Below are positions 31,470 to 41,758 of a stretch of DNA of 64,000 nucleotides, piece after piece. The notes beneath the pieces were generated by a model, which saw only the letters and a list, made by a program, of their open reading frames with translations, was not told where the DNA came from and did no database searches. Source of the stretch: Rossellomorea aquimaris (GTDB taxonomy: Bacteria > Bacillota > Bacilli > Bacillales > Bacillaceae_B); the NCBI RefSeq assembly GCF_003315075.1, contig NZ_QNRJ01000002.1, forward strand, positions 248,001 through 312,000, read 5' to 3'. The position numbers and the translations under genes are program-made. How positions within the stretch are numbered: position 1 is the stretch's first letter; every line of letters begins with the position of its first letter.

Positions 31470-31603
31470 AAAAAAAACACCCTGCCAACTTTCTGACAGG
31501 GTGTTTTTGAACATACCAACAGGGACAGTGCGAAAATTTCCACGTGCCTGTCTTGTTCAAATTCACCCTTCTTAGACTCTCTGGACCATGTTAAAAGGTG
31601 CTT
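31470..31603 (-). promoter_or_regulatory. PyrR-dependent attenuator in front of pyrB
   Basis: Directly after the pyrP stop the minus strand carries a PyrR-binding loop-like segment, GGTCCAGAGAGTCTAAGAAGG (31569-31588). It ends in a terminator, CACCCTGTCAG / GGCAGGGTG plus eight T (31470-31503). Known Bacillus logic is that PyrR with UMP stabilises the upstream loop, allowing the terminator to form. The loop has TCT where the consensus usually has GCT, a small departure from the other two copies. Confidence 0.85.
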
Positions 31604-32932
31604 CTATGCAACATCATGCTTAGCATTTTCTTCTTCGAATAAGTTGTTTTCCCCTTCGCTTTCTTCTCTGCCTGGTAAGACAAGGTTAAGGAGAACTCCG
31701 ACAATCGCTGCAAGAGCCATTCCGGATAAGGAGACCTGCTCGTTGACCTTCACGAATGCCCCTCCTACCCCGATCACCAGGATCACTGAGGAAATCACCA
31801 GGTTCCGCTTGTTTCCTAAGTCTACTTTGTTATCAATCAGCATGCGCAGGCCGCTAGAGGCGATGATTCCGAACAGTAGGATGGACACCCCACCCATGAC
31901 GGCGGATGGAATCGACCCGATCAAGGCTGTTATCTTTCCGATAAACCCGAACATGATGGCAAGAACCGCGGCTCCTCCGATGACGAAAACACTGAATACC
32001 CGTGTTATGGCTAATACTCCAATGTTTTCACCATATGTTGTATTAGGTGGTCCACCGAGGAAGGATGCAATCACAGTTGCTACCCCATCCCCAAGAATGG
32101 AGCGATGAAGACCTGGTTTTTCAATGAAGTTTCGTCCTACTACTTTACTTAGGACCATCTGGTCTCCCGTATGCTCTGCCAAGGTTACGAGGGCAACAGG
32201 TACCATGATGGACACGATTTCCCAAGAGAAGCTGGGCGTGTAGTCAACGAATGGGATAAAGAAGTCCGGCATTTGAAGGAGCGGAGCATCCAATACTTGT
32301 TGAATGTTCACTAGTCCCGCAAAAGCCGCTATGGTATACCCACCAACGATTCCGGCTAAAATCGGCACCATTCCGAGAAAGCCTTTAAAGTATATCGAGC
32401 AGATCACGGTAATGCCCAGAGTGGCAAGAGCTACCATGAAGTGTGTGTTGCTGTAAACCAATTCTTCTGCTCCGGGATTTTCATACATGGCCATATTAAC
32501 AGCCGTTCCTGCCAGTCCTAATCCAATAACCATAATCACAGGTCCTACAACGATCGGTGGAAGAATCCGCACAAGCCATTTCAGCCCCAGCTTTGAAATG
32601 AGCAATGCTACGATTCCGTAAACGATTCCGGCGAGGAAGCTTCCCATCATGGCCGCCTCAGGACCTCCAAAGCTCTTTGCAGCTAAGATAGGTGCGATGA
32701 ATGCAAAGGATGAACCTAAATATGCAGGGATTCTTCCCCTTGTGATCAATAGGTAAGCAAGTGTTCCTAATCCACTTGAGACAAGGGCAACCCCAGGGCT
32801 TAACCCTACCAGGAATGGAACTAATACCGTAGCCCCAAACATGGCGAATAGATGCTGTATACTCAATGTGATCCATTTTCCTAACTTCGGTACTTCTTCT
32901 ACATCTAACACAACTTGATGATTTTGATTCAT
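31604..32932 (-). CDS. pyrP: Uracil permease (NCS2 family)
   Basis: It imports uracil with protons for salvage by uracil phosphoribosyltransferase. The 442-residue protein has 12-14 hydrophobic helices. Conserved features of the UraA/NCS2 fold are visible: QHLFAMFGATVLVP at the start, PVALVTLAEHTGDQ with the substrate-binding Glu (about 240), and FLGGPPNTTYGENIGV (about 285). It lies between two PyrR attenuators, so it is controlled separately from pyrR and pyrB. Confidence 0.96.
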   Translation of the reverse strand: MNQNHQVVLDVEEVPKLGKWITLSIQHLFAMFGATVLVPFLVGLSPGVALVSSGLGTLAYLLITRGRIPAYLGSSFAFIAPILAAKSFGGPEAAMMGSFLAGIVYGIVALLISKLGLKWLVRILPPIVVGPVIMVIGLGLAGTAVNMAMYENPGAEELVYSNTHFMVALATLGITVICSIYFKGFLGMVPILAGIVGGYTIAAFAGLVNIQQVLDAPLLQMPDFFIPFVDYTPSFSWEIVSIMVPVALVTLAEHTGDQMVLSKVVGRNFIEKPGLHRSILGDGVATVIASFLGGPPNTTYGENIGVLAITRVFSVFVIGGAAVLAIMFGFIGKITALIGSIPSAVMGGVSILLFGIIASSGLRMLIDNKVDLGNKRNLVISSVILVIGVGGAFVKVNEQVSLSGMALAAIVGVLLNLVLPGREESEGENNLFEEENAKHDVA

Positions 32933-32966
32933 TTATGTTTCCTCCTCTAATACCCAAATTTCCCCA

Positions 32967-33072
32967 TAAAAAAACCCTCTTTGTCCTAAAGAGGGCACAA
33001 AGAGGGTACAAGAAGGCCAATTTCTACCTTCATTCCCATCCTTTGTCAGCCTCACGGGACCACTCTTAAAAG
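32967..33072 (-). promoter_or_regulatory. PyrR-dependent attenuator in front of pyrP
   Basis: The minus strand between pyrR and pyrP contains the PyrR-binding loop GTCCCGTGAGGCTGAC (about 33041-33056). Further down is a terminator with a CCCTCTTT / AAAGAGGG stem and seven T (32967-32995). A CTCTTTGTGCCC stretch between them supplies the alternative antiterminator pairing. Confidence 0.9.
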
Positions 33073-33080
33073 GACTTACG

Positions 33081-33644
<564 letters not shown>

Positions 33645-33651
33645 TTAAAAT

Positions 33652-33775
33652 AAAAAATCCCTCTCACCGTAGGGATGAGAGGGTACACTTATCGTTGTAA
33701 TCTGATTGCACGCCAAAACGATTTGGTCGTACATGCTCCTTCTCAGCCTCACGGGACCGTATTAAAGGTACTTAT
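33652..33775 (-). promoter_or_regulatory. PyrR-dependent attenuator in the pyrR leader
   Basis: About 30 bases after the promoter the minus strand has the PyrR loop GGTCCCGTGAGGCTGAGAAGG (near 33738-33758), a long potential antiterminator, then the terminator CCCTCTCAT / TGAGAGGG with six T (33652-33683) just upstream of the pyrR ribosome site. This is the first of three copies in the operon. Confidence 0.92.
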
Positions 33776-33787
33776 TCAATTAACTAA

Positions 33788-33816
33788 ATCATAAAGGTCC
33801 AGTCGAAATTTGTCAA
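33788..33816 (-). promoter_or_regulatory. SigA promoter of the pyr operon
   Basis: The minus strand reads TTGACA, 17 bases, TATGAT (33811-33816 and 33788-33793), the best SigA match in the window. The -35 overlaps the last codons of ylyB. The predicted start near 33781 gives a leader of about 155 bases holding the first PyrR attenuator. Confidence 0.85.
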
Positions 33817-34724
33817 CGATTATTTTCAAGATGCTTCACAAGTTTAGTGAACTCCGGCGGTAACTCCGCGTTGAATTCTATATATTCTTCTGTTCTGGGA
33901 TGGACAAAACCTAACACTCCAGCATGAAGGGCCTGTCCCTCTATGCTCAATGTCTTACGTGGTCCATACTTTGGATCTCCGGCAAGCGGGAAGCCGATAT
34001 ACTTCATGTGCACACGGATTTGATGCGTTCGACCCGTTTCCAATTCACATTCGACTAATGTGAAATCTTTATAGCGATCCAGCACTCTGAAATGTGTCAC
34101 CGCTTGTTTGCCGTTATCCACTACAGCCATACTTTGGCGATCTTTAGGGTCTCTTCCGATCGGAGCATCGATGGTGCCATATTCGTGGGGAATGAGGCCA
34201 TGTACGATGGCTGTATATTTTCTTGTAACGGACTTTTGAACAAGCTGATTTACCAAATGCTCGTGAGCCATGTCATTTTTCGCCACCATCAGTAAGCCGG
34301 AAGTGTCTTTATCTATACGGTGGACTATCCCCGGTCTTAGAACTCCATTAATGCCTGACAGGTCTTTACAATGATACATCAATCCATTCACCATCGTCCC
34401 TGAATAATGCCCAGGTGCAGGGTGAACGACCATTCCCTTTGGCTTGTTTACAACGATGACATCCCCATCTTCATAGGCAATGTCAAGATTAAGGTCTTCC
34501 GGCTCAACATCCAGCTCTTCGGGTTCCGGGATCGAAACCTCGATGACTGCTTCGGCAGGACATTTAAAATTAGGTTTGACTGCCTCACCATTTACTTTAA
34601 CATGACCTTCTTTTATCCATTGTTGAACCTGTGAACGGGACCATTCCTTGTTCAACTGACTTACGACTTTATCAATTCGTTCTCCCTGGTCTTCCTGCTG
34701 TATGTGGTGCTGAATTACTTCCAT
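33813..34724 (-). CDS. ylyB: RluA-family pseudouridine synthase YlyB (RluD-like)
   Basis: It converts specific uridines to pseudouridine, probably in the H69 region of 23S rRNA by analogy with RluD. The 303-residue protein has an N-terminal S4 RNA-binding domain ([20 protein letters not shown], about 15-80) and a catalytic domain with [20 protein letters not shown] (catalytic Asp about 139) and [20 protein letters not shown] lies eight bases before ATG 34724, inside the 3' end of lspA, with which it overlaps by 53 bases. The lspA-ylyB pair is conserved in Firmicutes. Confidence 0.95.
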   Translation of the reverse strand: MEVIQHHIQQEDQGERIDKVVSQLNKEWSRSQVQQWIKEGHVKVNGEAVKPNFKCPAEAVIEVSIPEPEELDVEPEDLNLDIAYEDGDVIVVNKPKGMVVHPAPGHYSGTMVNGLMYHCKDLSGINGVLRPGIVHRIDKDTSGLLMVAKNDMAHEHLVNQLVQKSVTRKYTAIVHGLIPHEYGTIDAPIGRDPKDRQSMAVVDNGKQAVTHFRVLDRYKDFTLVECELETGRTHQIRVHMKYIGFPLAGDPKYGPRKTLSIEGQALHAGVLGFVHPRTEEYIEFNAELPPEFTKLVKHLENNR

Positions 34725-35190
34725 TTTTGTTCTCCTTCTTTGCTTTTCGTTCGTCTAAATACATGTAAATTAGTAACAATGCTACTCCAATGGTTAATGC
34801 TGCATCGGCAATATTAAAGATCGGAAAATCATAGGAAAAGATGTATGTATTTAAGAAATCAACCACTTCTTTTCGAAAGACACGGTCAATAAAGTTTCCA
34901 ATAGCTCCACCAAGCATAAAGGCTAAACTTAGACTGAATAAAGAATGCCCTTTTGCATGGACTTGCATATAATACACGATACCTACAATCACTACTACTG
35001 TAATAATGTAAAAAAACCACATTTGCCCTTGAAGTATTCCCCATGCTGCACCTTGATTTCGATGAGAAGTAAGATATAAAAAATTGTCTATAATCTTTAT
35101 ACTTTCTCCTTCTGTCATTCGTTTCACAACCAACCATTTTGTTAATTGATCGAGTCCAATCACAACCAAAGCCAATAAATAATAAAACAC
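34672..35190 (-). CDS. lspA: Lipoprotein signal peptidase II
   Basis: This is the aspartyl protease that cleaves lipid-modified prolipoprotein signal peptides in the membrane. Its 172 residues include four transmembrane helices, with [16 protein letters not shown] at the N-terminus, the [10 protein letters not shown] motif carrying one catalytic Asp (about 102) and [15 protein letters not shown] carrying the other (about 129). The start is GTG 35190, eight bases after GGAGG. A Lys-rich and Gly/Pro-rich tail of about 25 residues extends past the last helix, made possible by the long overlap with ylyB. Confidence 0.95.
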   Translation of the reverse strand: MFYYLLALVVIGLDQLTKWLVVKRMTEGESIKIIDNFLYLTSHRNQGAAWGILQGQMWFFYIITVVVIVGIVYYMQVHAKGHSLFSLSLAFMLGGAIGNFIDRVFRKEVVDFLNTYIFSYDFPIFNIADAALTIGVALLLIYMYLDERKAKKENKNGSNSAPHTAGRPGRTN

Positions 35191-35298
35191 AAAGGCAACC
35201 TCCGAACATCGTAAAATGATTACCTTTGCATTTTAGCATAAAAGGGGAAATAAAGACACTTAAACTAAATGAGAACGATGAAACCCGGGCTTAAGTTC

Positions 35299-35580
35299 TC
35301 AGGAATATGATGAGATCTTTCCAAATCGTCTCCATTCCAATGCACCATGAAGCGTTGTGCAGGTCGGGTTCATCATTATGAAATCAAAGGGGATTTCTTC
35401 TCCGCTCATTTCACAATAGCCGTATTGATTATCTCTAACACGATTTAAGGCTTGTTTCACTTCGGTAATTTCATCATCAATATACTGCTGAATTAAAGGA
35501 TGTTGAGATCGACTTGCCTCTAGCTCTTGCAAGGATGTTGCCAGCTCTTGAACAATGGATGTGTATCGGTCATATGTCAT
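35299..35580 (-). CDS. ylyA: YlyA-like DksA/TraR-type protein with degenerate zinc finger
   Basis: B. subtilis YlyA is an RNA polymerase-binding protein made in the forespore under SigG that tunes germination gene expression. This gene is at the same place, between ileS and lspA. It is only 93 residues long, with an N-terminal coiled-coil-like helix pair and the DksA-like RDNQYGYCEMSGEEIPF segment. The first CxxC is CxxS, and only one later Cys (NPTCTT) remains, so zinc binding is doubtful. ATG 35580 follows GGAGGGATC. A perfect SigG-type -10 (CATACTA) lies just upstream. The name is by position and weak similarity. Confidence 0.7.
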   Translation of the reverse strand: MTYDRYTSIVQELATSLQELEASRSQHPLIQQYIDDEITEVKQALNRVRDNQYGYCEMSGEEIPFDFIMMNPTCTTLHGALEWRRFGKISSYS

Positions 35581-35598
35581 CTTTGATCCCTCCATTTA

Positions 35599-35605
35599 TA
35601 GTATG
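35599..35605 (-). promoter_or_regulatory. Candidate SigG -10 element for the ylyA-like gene
   Basis: The minus-strand CATACTA is identical to the SigG -10 consensus and lies 19 bases upstream of the ATG. The region 17-18 bases further up (ACAATT) matches the -35 only weakly, so it is a candidate. Confidence 0.4.
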
Positions 35606-35671
35606 GGGGAAACACACCTGAAAATTGTGTTGCAAGATATAGCAATTTTGGAATTAGAAAAAGACAAATAA

Positions 35672-35708
35672 AAAAGGCTGACTCACATAAAATGCGGGTC
35701 AGCCTTTT
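35672..35708 (-). terminator. Intrinsic terminator after ileS
   Basis: The minus strand carries AAAAGGCTGACCC and AGTCAGCCTTTT around a short loop, followed by TTATTTG. It begins five bases past the ileS stop and isolates ileS from the ylyA-like gene. Confidence 0.85.
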
Positions 35709-35712
35709 GGTA

Positions 35713-38484
35713 TTATGACAGGTGAGAATAGCTTTCTTTCACTACTGATGCACAGCGTGTGCAAAGCGTAGGATGATCCTTATCCTCGCCTACTGTGGTT
35801 GTGACAACCCAACAGCGGTCACATGTTTCACCTTCGGCTTTTTCGACGACAATATTGTTTTCACCAAGACTTAATGCATGTTCTGGTGCCGCGTTCACTG
35901 CCCCACCGATTTCAAAGGCGGACACGATGAACAATTGTTTTAAGTCTTCCTTAATGGAACCGAGTAAGGCTCTCGTTTCATCATTCACGTAAAGGGTCAC
36001 TTTAGCCGTTAATGATTTCCCGATCATCTTCTGATTACGAGCTTCTTCGAGTCCCTTTAACACATCATCCCTTAGCTCCAGGAATGCATTCCATTTTTTC
36101 TTCAACTCATCAGCATTCCTTAACTCTTGCACTTCAGGCATATCAGTCAGTTGAACACTTTCTCCTTCTACTCCCGGGATATGAGCCCACACTTCATCAG
36201 CTGTATGAGTAAGGATTGGAGACATCAATTTCGTAAGAGCAACCAGGGATTCATATAACACGGTTTGAATGGCTCGACGCTCGAAATGGTTTTCTGACTC
36301 GATATATAAAACATCTTTCGCAAAGTCTAGATAGAATGAACTTAAATCCAACGTACAGAAATTATTTACCGCGTGATAGATGCTTGCAAACTCATATTTG
36401 TCGTATGAATTCCTCACATTTTTCACAAGATCATTCAGCTTCACAAGCATGAATTGATCCACTTCTCTTAATTGATCGAAGGATACCGCATCGGTACTTG
36501 GATCAAAGTCAGAAAGGTTTCCTAATAAGAAACGGTACGTATTACGGATTTTACGATACACTTCAGCCACTTGCTTCAAGATTGGATCTGATACACGAAC
36601 ATCCGATTGATAATCAACCGATGCCACCCAAAGGCGAAGAATATCGGCTCCAAGCTGCTTCATCACTTTTCCAGGAACGACTACGTTCCCTAACGATTTA
36701 CTCATTTTTCTTCCATCGCCATCAAGAGCAAATCCATGACTTAACACGCCTTTATATGGAGCTTTACCCGTCACTGCTACACTTGTAGTCAAGGAAGAGT
36801 TAAACCATCCGCGATATTGGTCAGAGCCCTCTAAATAAAGATCTGCAGGACGTTCGAGGTCATCTCTTTCTTCAAGTACCGCTTGATGTGAAGAACCTGA
36901 GTCAAACCAGACATCCATGATATCCTGTTCTTTTGTGAACTTCCCATTAGGACTTCCTTCATGGGTGAACCCTTCAGGCAGAAGATCCTTCGCTTCTTTT
37001 TCAAACCAGATGTTTGAACCGTATTCACGGAAAAGCTTTGATACATGCTCAATGGTTTCATCTGAAATGATCTCCTGGCCATTTTCCGCATAGAATACCG
37101 GGATTGGAACTCCCCATGCACGCTGTCTTGAAATACACCAGTCTCCACGGTCCCTGACCATATTGTACAGGCGTGTTTCCCCCCATGCAGGTACCCATTT
37201 AGTTTCATTAACGGCTTCCAGCAGTTCTTTACGGAATTTATCGATTGATGCAAACCATTGTGCCGTCGCTCTAAAGATAACAGGCTTTTTCGTACGCCAA
37301 TCATGTGGATAGGAGTGAGTGATAAAGTTAAGCTTTAACAATGCTCCTGTTTCCTGTAACTTTTCGGTGATCGGCTTATTGGCTTTATCATAGAACAAGC
37401 CTTCAAATCCAGGTGCTTCTGAGGTCATGACTCCTTTATCGTCTACGGGACATAACACTTCCAAACCATATTTCTTTCCTACCAGGAAGTCATCTTCCCC
37501 GTGTCCTGGGGCGGTATGAACACATCCAGTACCAGAATCAGTCGTAACATGGTCCCCAAGTACAACCAGGGAATCCCGATCATATAATGGATGTTTTGCC
37601 ACCATATGTTCAAGCTCCGCACCTTTAAGCTTTTTGGATACTGAGTAATCTTCCCATTCCAGATTCTTCGCAACTTCTTCCAATAAATCCTCTGCCACTA
37701 CATAGCTGCTTTCTTTCACATTTACAACGACATAGCTTAGATCTTCATGGACGGCAATTCCCAGGTTGGCAGGAATCGTCCAAGGAGTTGTCGTCCAGAT
37801 GACTAATTGAGTCCCTTCTTCAAGAACACCCTTACCTTCTGTAACGGCGAAACCAACGTAGATGGAAGGAGAGCGCTTATCCTGATACTCGATCTCTGCT
37901 TCTGCTAAGGCTGATTCACTTGAAGGGGACCAGTACACTGGCTTTTTACCTTTATAGATATAGCCTTTCTTCGCCATATCGCCGAATACTTTAATCTGTT
38001 GAGCTTCGTACTCAGGCTTTAAAGTAATATATGGATTATCCCAATCACCACGTACCCCTAATTGTTTGAACTGAGTGCGTTGGTTATCAACTTGCTCATA
38101 AGCATATTCCTCACACAATTTACGGAACTCAGCGATAGTCATTTCTTTACGCTTCACGCCTTTATTCGTTAACGCCTGCTCAATCGGTAAACCATGAGTG
38201 TCCCAGCCTGGAACGTAGGGTGCATGAAATCCGCTCATGGATTTATAGCGAACGATAAAGTCTTTAAGAATTTTATTTAATGCATGACCCATATGAATAT
38301 TTCCATTGGCGTATGGAGGTCCATCGTGAAGAACAAATAAAGGACGATCACTCGTTCTCTCTTGCACTTTTTGGTAAATGTTCATGTCTTCCCATTTCTT
38401 CTGTGTATCCGGTTCGCGTTTCGGTAAATTTCCTCTCATTGGAAATTCCGTCTTGGGCATCAATAATGTATCTTTATACTCCAT
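35713..38484 (-). CDS. ileS: Isoleucyl-tRNA synthetase
   Basis: It charges tRNA-Ile and edits misactivated valine. The 923-residue class Ia enzyme is complete: HIGH-type motif [14 protein letters not shown] (about 57-70), an editing domain with [20 protein letters not shown] in [13 protein letters not shown] (about 593), an anticodon-binding domain, and a C-terminal zinc site with CDRCW and CTRC. This is the bacterial mupirocin-sensitive-type architecture. It has its own promoter and T-box and is terminated at 35672-35708. Confidence 0.97.
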   Translation of the reverse strand: MEYKDTLLMPKTEFPMRGNLPKREPDTQKKWEDMNIYQKVQERTSDRPLFVLHDGPPYANGNIHMGHALNKILKDFIVRYKSMSGFHAPYVPGWDTHGLPIEQALTNKGVKRKEMTIAEFRKLCEEYAYEQVDNQRTQFKQLGVRGDWDNPYITLKPEYEAQQIKVFGDMAKKGYIYKGKKPVYWSPSSESALAEAEIEYQDKRSPSIYVGFAVTEGKGVLEEGTQLVIWTTTPWTIPANLGIAVHEDLSYVVVNVKESSYVVAEDLLEEVAKNLEWEDYSVSKKLKGAELEHMVAKHPLYDRDSLVVLGDHVTTDSGTGCVHTAPGHGEDDFLVGKKYGLEVLCPVDDKGVMTSEAPGFEGLFYDKANKPITEKLQETGALLKLNFITHSYPHDWRTKKPVIFRATAQWFASIDKFRKELLEAVNETKWVPAWGETRLYNMVRDRGDWCISRQRAWGVPIPVFYAENGQEIISDETIEHVSKLFREYGSNIWFEKEAKDLLPEGFTHEGSPNGKFTKEQDIMDVWFDSGSSHQAVLEERDDLERPADLYLEGSDQYRGWFNSSLTTSVAVTGKAPYKGVLSHGFALDGDGRKMSKSLGNVVVPGKVMKQLGADILRLWVASVDYQSDVRVSDPILKQVAEVYRKIRNTYRFLLGNLSDFDPSTDAVSFDQLREVDQFMLVKLNDLVKNVRNSYDKYEFASIYHAVNNFCTLDLSSFYLDFAKDVLYIESENHFERRAIQTVLYESLVALTKLMSPILTHTADEVWAHIPGVEGESVQLTDMPEVQELRNADELKKKWNAFLELRDDVLKGLEEARNQKMIGKSLTAKVTLYVNDETRALLGSIKEDLKQLFIVSAFEIGGAVNAAPEHALSLGENNIVVEKAEGETCDRCWVVTTTVGEDKDHPTLCTRCASVVKESYSHLS

Positions 38485-38568
38485 GAAATCTTCCTCCTAA
38501 ACGTTTCTCTTAATTGCCATCTTTTCTAAATCCCGCGATTCTTAATCAGGCTATCCCAACTGGAAACA

Positions 38569-38790
38569 AAAAAAAGCTTCCTCATCCCTGGAAAGGGACG
38601 AGAAAGCTTTTCCCGCGGTACCACCCTCATAAAGATCTAAATCGATCTTCACTCGTATTGATTCGTAACGTGAACAAGACGCTATTCATTACTCTCCAGA
38701 AGTGAATTTCATGAGTAGAGCTCGAGGGTGATCTTCCGTACCTTTGTTCCTTGTCGGGCTTACACCGTCCCCGACTCGCTAGAAAGGAAA
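38569..38790 (-). promoter_or_regulatory. Isoleucine T-box riboswitch upstream of ileS
   Basis: The minus strand has the hallmark GGGTGGTACCGCGGG (38612-38626), then a terminator AAGCTTTCTCGTCCC / GGGATGAGGAAGCTT with seven T (38569-38610). About 100 bases upstream, in the stem I region, the sequence GGAAGATCACCC presents ATC (38730-38732) as the likely Ile specifier codon. Known logic: uncharged tRNA-Ile pairs at the specifier and at TGGN, favouring the antiterminator. It fills most of the 394-base gap between ileS and divIVA. Confidence 0.95.
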
Positions 38791-38852
38791 TATCATAAGA
38801 AACGTACTGTCCCTGTCTTAGCCTTCAATATGGCAATTTAGATTGTTGTTCA

Positions 38853-38882
38853 ATTATATGAAAGTATTGCGCTTTTCGTCAA
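38853..38882 (-). promoter_or_regulatory. SigA promoter of ileS
   Basis: The minus strand reads TTGACG, 18 bases, TATAAT (38877-38882 and 38853-38858). The -35 overlaps the divIVA stop codon. Its distance to the T-box (start near 38846) fits a full stem I leader. Confidence 0.75.
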
Positions 38883-39394
38883 GACAATGTCTCTTCTTCT
38901 TTTAAAGTTTTTAAATCTGTTGCGTCCAGATCTAATTCCATTAATTGATCCCAGTCATTTGTATCCAGTAAATCAAGCTGGGCTTCGATTAACATTTTGA
39001 AACGAGTTCGGAACACCTTTGACTGCTTCTTGAGCTCTTCAATCTCGATGGCAATTTTACGTGCTTTAGATAATGATTCGTTAACGATGCGATCAGCATT
39101 CTTCTCGGCTTCCTTAATGATCAGCTTCGATTCTTTCATTGCATTACGCTTAACTTCTTCCCCTGCTTCTTGAGCAATGACGATTGACTTGTTTAACGTT
39201 TCCTCGATGTTTGTAAAATGACCTAATCGTTCATTCAAGGAGTTTAAACGTTCTTCCGTTTCCTTCTTCTCGCGGATAAGAATTTCATAATCCTTAATAA
39301 TTTGATCTAAAAATTCATTAACCTCGTCCTCATCATAACCACGAAAGCCACGACTAAATTCTTTATTATGTATGTCTAATGGCGTTAAAGGCAT
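38879..39394 (-). CDS. divIVA: Septum/pole-targeting protein DivIVA
   Basis: DivIVA binds negatively curved membrane at septa and poles, positions MinJ-MinCD, and tethers the chromosome origin through RacA in sporulation. The 171-residue protein has the membrane-binding N-domain MPLTPLDIHNKEFSRGFRGY, with Phe and Arg at the membrane-inserting loop, then a long coiled coil (about 30-155) and an acidic tail. ATG 39394 has GGAGG ten bases upstream; an in-frame GTG nine bases earlier is rejected. Its promoter region contains a perfect Spo0A-box heptamer. Confidence 0.97.
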   Translation of the reverse strand: MPLTPLDIHNKEFSRGFRGYDEDEVNEFLDQIIKDYEILIREKKETEERLNSLNERLGHFTNIEETLNKSIVIAQEAGEEVKRNAMKESKLIIKEAEKNADRIVNESLSKARKIAIEIEELKKQSKVFRTRFKMLIEAQLDLLDTNDWDQLMELDLDATDLKTLKEEETLS

Positions 39395-39430
39395 GGGAGC
39401 CACCTCCAGTACTTGGTGAATTACATATTT

Positions 39431-39451
39431 ATTATAACTAAAATTTCGACA
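39431..39451 (-). promoter_or_regulatory. divIVA upstream -10 with overlapping Spo0A box
   Basis: On the minus strand TATAAT (39431-39436) lies 37 bases before the divIVA ATG. TGTCGAA (39445-39451), the exact Spo0A box core, lies between it and a poor -35. The box position would fit promoter control, but no binding is shown by sequence alone. Confidence 0.4.
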
Positions 39452-39483
39452 GTATGTGGGAGAATTCCTTTAATTTTCTTAAA

Positions 39484-40254
39484 TTATTTCAGTATTCCAA
39501 CAGAAATTCGCCATTTATCCCGTTTCGTTCTTCCTTCAATGGACATTAACTTACTTCTTCCATATCCTCTTGCTGAAATTACATCACCGGCTTCTACTTC
39601 AAACGAGGCATTTTCGACCGTCTTCCAATTGACTTTTACATGATTGCTTTTGATCAATGTTTGAGCTTTTTGGCGGGAATCATTATAGATTGCTGCAAGA
39701 ACGACATCTAACCGCAAGGAGCTGACAGTAGTCACTTTTTCCATCCATTCTTCCTTACTCTCGATTCGATCCTTCACCGGAATATCCCTCATGGAAATCT
39801 TCGCTTTGCCAATTTGTGTGAGTTCCATCCGGACGTATTCAGAAATCTCATCTGCTAGCATGAGTTGAATGGTATCGTCCTCAGATAATATATCCCCGAA
39901 TTTTTCCCGTTTCAACCCTAATGACATGAGAGTCCCTAATACCTGTCTATGTTCTATTGTAACAAACTTGGACGGGTACTGTATTTCAAATAACTTAATA
40001 CCAAAATCTTCTTCCTCAGGCTGATAATAAGAGGGATACAATAAAGCTCTTTTCCGTTCCGTATTTTCCGGAAAGAAGGAAAGGATGATTTCATCGTTAT
40101 TCCCAATGACGGACTCGACAATATGCTGCTGCCTTGGGTCCAAAAAGTCCGTCCGTTTCGCCGCATATTGGTTCTCCACTGCCAGTTTCCACTCCAGTAC
40201 AGCATCCACAAACTCTTTCTCATCCGGCCTGAAATGTTGATAAATCGAAGACAC
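39484..40254 (-). CDS. ylmH: S4-domain RNA-binding protein YlmH
   Basis: YlmH has an N-terminal RNA-binding-like domain and a C-terminal S4 domain (about 180-240, VLAAIYNDSRQKAQTLI). It is related to RqcP, which supports alanine tailing by RqcH, and has been connected to ribosome quality control. The 256-residue length matches B. subtilis. The start is GTG 40254, with AGGAGGTGAGCAT before it. An ATG one base off the frame (40255-40257) opens a competing reading frame, but only the GTG frame matches the family. Confidence 0.92.
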   Translation of the reverse strand: MSSIYQHFRPDEKEFVDAVLEWKLAVENQYAAKRTDFLDPRQQHIVESVIGNNDEIILSFFPENTERKRALLYPSYYQPEEEDFGIKLFEIQYPSKFVTIEHRQVLGTLMSLGLKREKFGDILSEDDTIQLMLADEISEYVRMELTQIGKAKISMRDIPVKDRIESKEEWMEKVTTVSSLRLDVVLAAIYNDSRQKAQTLIKSNHVKVNWKTVENASFEVEAGDVISARGYGRSKLMSIEGRTKRDKWRISVGILK

Positions 40255-40285
40255 ATGCTCACCTCCTATGTGATTTACCCAAAAT

Positions 40286-40323
40286 AAAAGAACTGAAACT
40301 GTTCAATCCGGTTTCAGTTCTTT
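40286..40323 (-). terminator. Intrinsic terminator between ylmG and ylmH
   Basis: AAAGAACTGAAAC and GTTTCAGTTCTTT form a perfect 13-base-pair stem with an 11-base loop. On the minus strand it is followed by TATTTTGGG. Because both sides are A/T rich it could also act in the other direction. It sits inside the ylm gene run, so ylmH may be partly uncoupled. Confidence 0.75.
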
Positions 40324-40351
40324 AAAGGATATTTGATCGCATACTGGACGA

Positions 40352-40615
40352 TTAAATCAGCCATCTAAATAATTGGTATAAACCAGATTGTGCCAGGTTC
40401 AATACAATGAATGCCACGATTGGTGAAATATCAATCATCCCGATTGAAGGAACAAAACGTCTGAACGGCTCTAAATACGGTTCGCATATTCTTGATAGGA
40501 ACTGACCAATCGCCGTCTCCCTTGCATTTGGAAACCAGGACATCAGGATATAAATGATAAGTGCCCAGGAGTAAATTTGAATAAGGTTCGATAAAATATC
40601 ATAAAGCAACACCAT
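40352..40615 (-). CDS. ylmG: YggT-family membrane protein YlmG
   Basis: This is an 87-residue protein with two transmembrane helices separated by the conserved cytoplasmic [24 protein letters not shown] loop region (shown by its ends RICEPYLEP and [11 protein letters not shown]). YggT relatives are linked to osmotic tolerance in E. coli and nucleoid distribution in plastids; the function in Bacillus is not known. GAGGTGG precedes the ATG. It belongs to the sepF-adjacent ylm cluster. Confidence 0.9.
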   Translation of the reverse strand: MVLLYDILSNLIQIYSWALIIYILMSWFPNARETAIGQFLSRICEPYLEPFRRFVPSIGMIDISPIVAFIVLNLAQSGLYQLFRWLI

Positions 40616-40623
40616 AATTTACA

Positions 40624-41067
40624 TTACCACCTCGAATCTGATAGATCTTCTTCTTTTAAGAATTCAGAGATATTCCCGCTCACTTCCACATTATCAGGCG
40701 TACAAAGAAAAATATTATCTCCAACACGCTGAATGTCGCCGCCAATTGCGTACACAGTCCCACTTAAAAAGTCGACAATGCGTTTCGCTTGATCATGTTG
40801 AATCCGCTGTAAGTTTACCAGGACAGAGCGTCTATTCTTTAAATGATCAGCAATCTCTTGAGCTTCTGCGTATACTCTCGGCTCAACCAGAATCATTTTG
40901 GAAGACTTTTGAACACTTTGAAGACTTACAACATTTTGTTTCGAATTTGAAAGCTGCGACTTCATGGGCTTTTTCTCCTCGTATTCTTCTTCAAACTTTT
41001 CTTCTTCATAATCATATTCATCTTCATCCAGCAAAAAGAACGTTTTAAACTTTGACTTGATACCCAT
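40624..41067 (-). CDS. sepF: Cell division protein SepF
   Basis: SepF polymerises into rings that bundle FtsZ and anchors FtsZ to the membrane with an N-terminal amphipathic helix. The 147-residue protein has [18 protein letters not shown] as the anchor and linker, an acidic [13 protein letters not shown] stretch, and the C-terminal SepF core with [20 protein letters not shown] and [17 protein letters not shown] (Gly residues of the dimer interface). It lies between ylmE and ylmG as in B. subtilis. Confidence 0.96.
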   Translation of the reverse strand: MGIKSKFKTFFLLDEDEYDYEEEKFEEEYEEKKPMKSQLSNSKQNVVSLQSVQKSSKMILVEPRVYAEAQEIADHLKNRRSVLVNLQRIQHDQAKRIVDFLSGTVYAIGGDIQRVGDNIFLCTPDNVEVSGNISEFLKEEDLSDSRW

Positions 41068-41083
41068 TTGTATTCATCCCCTC

Positions 41084-41758
41084 TCAGTCATTTCCAACTA
41101 ATGCAGTTCCAATACGAATAAACGTAGCTCCCTCTTCGATTGCAATCATGTAATCATTGCTCATCCCCATGGATAATTCTGTACAAGGGGCGTAAGGAAG
41201 GTTTAATGCGTTGATTTCTTCCTGGATTGTTTTCAACTGTCTAAAACAAGTCCTTAAGAATGGTTCATCGTCCGTATGTGGAGCCATCGTCATTAATCCT
41301 ATGACTTTAATATTTGTGAAGTCTTTTAGACTCCCGATAAATGGTTTTACTTCTTGAGGAGATAACCCATGTTTAGAATCTTCTCCCGAAACGTTCACTT
41401 GAACAAAACAAGACACAGGCTTGTCCGCTCTTTTATGAATTTCTTTGGCTAATGACAGACGATCCAGAGAATGTATGTATGATACTTTATCAATGATGTT
41501 TTTTACTTTTCTAGTTTGCAGAGATCCGATAAAATGCCACTGAGGTTTGTCCTGTAGAACATCCCACTTGGATAGCAGTCCTTCGTCACGGTTCTCACCT
41601 AAGTGTATGAGACCGGCTTCAACCGCTTCTTCGGCTCTCTCAATTGAAACGTATTTAGTGACCGCTACAACATGTACGTCGTCAGAATTTCTTCCACTGC
41701 TTTCACATGCATTTTTAATATTTTTCCTGATGATTTTAAATTTTTCAGATACCTTCAT
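41084..41758 (-). CDS. ylmE: PLP-binding homeostasis protein YggS/YlmE
   Basis: It is a single-domain alanine-racemase-like TIM barrel that binds pyridoxal phosphate and balances B6 and amino/keto-acid pools without known catalysis. The protein has about 224 residues with [15 protein letters not shown] (PLP Lys about 33), [29 protein letters not shown], and [21 protein letters not shown] (phosphate-binding). ATG 41758 is seven bases after AGGAG; the adjacent ATG 41761 is possible. The first 14 bases overlap pgeF. Confidence 0.93.
   Translation of the reverse strand: MKVSEKFKIIRKNIKNACESSGRNSDDVHVVAVTKYVSIERAEEAVEAGLIHLGENRDEGLLSKWDVLQDKPQWHFIGSLQTRKVKNIIDKVSYIHSLDRLSLAKEIHKRADKPVSCFVQVNVSGEDSKHGLSPQEVKPFIGSLKDFTNIKVIGLMTMAPHTDDEPFLRTCFRQLKTIQEEINALNLPYAPCTELSMGMSNDYMIAIEEGATFIRIGTALVGND

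Noticed and set aside
39954-40262. 102-codon frame overlapping the start of ylmH
   Set aside because: It is an out-of-frame shadow of ylmH. It shares the ribosome site, but the protein matches nothing recognisable.
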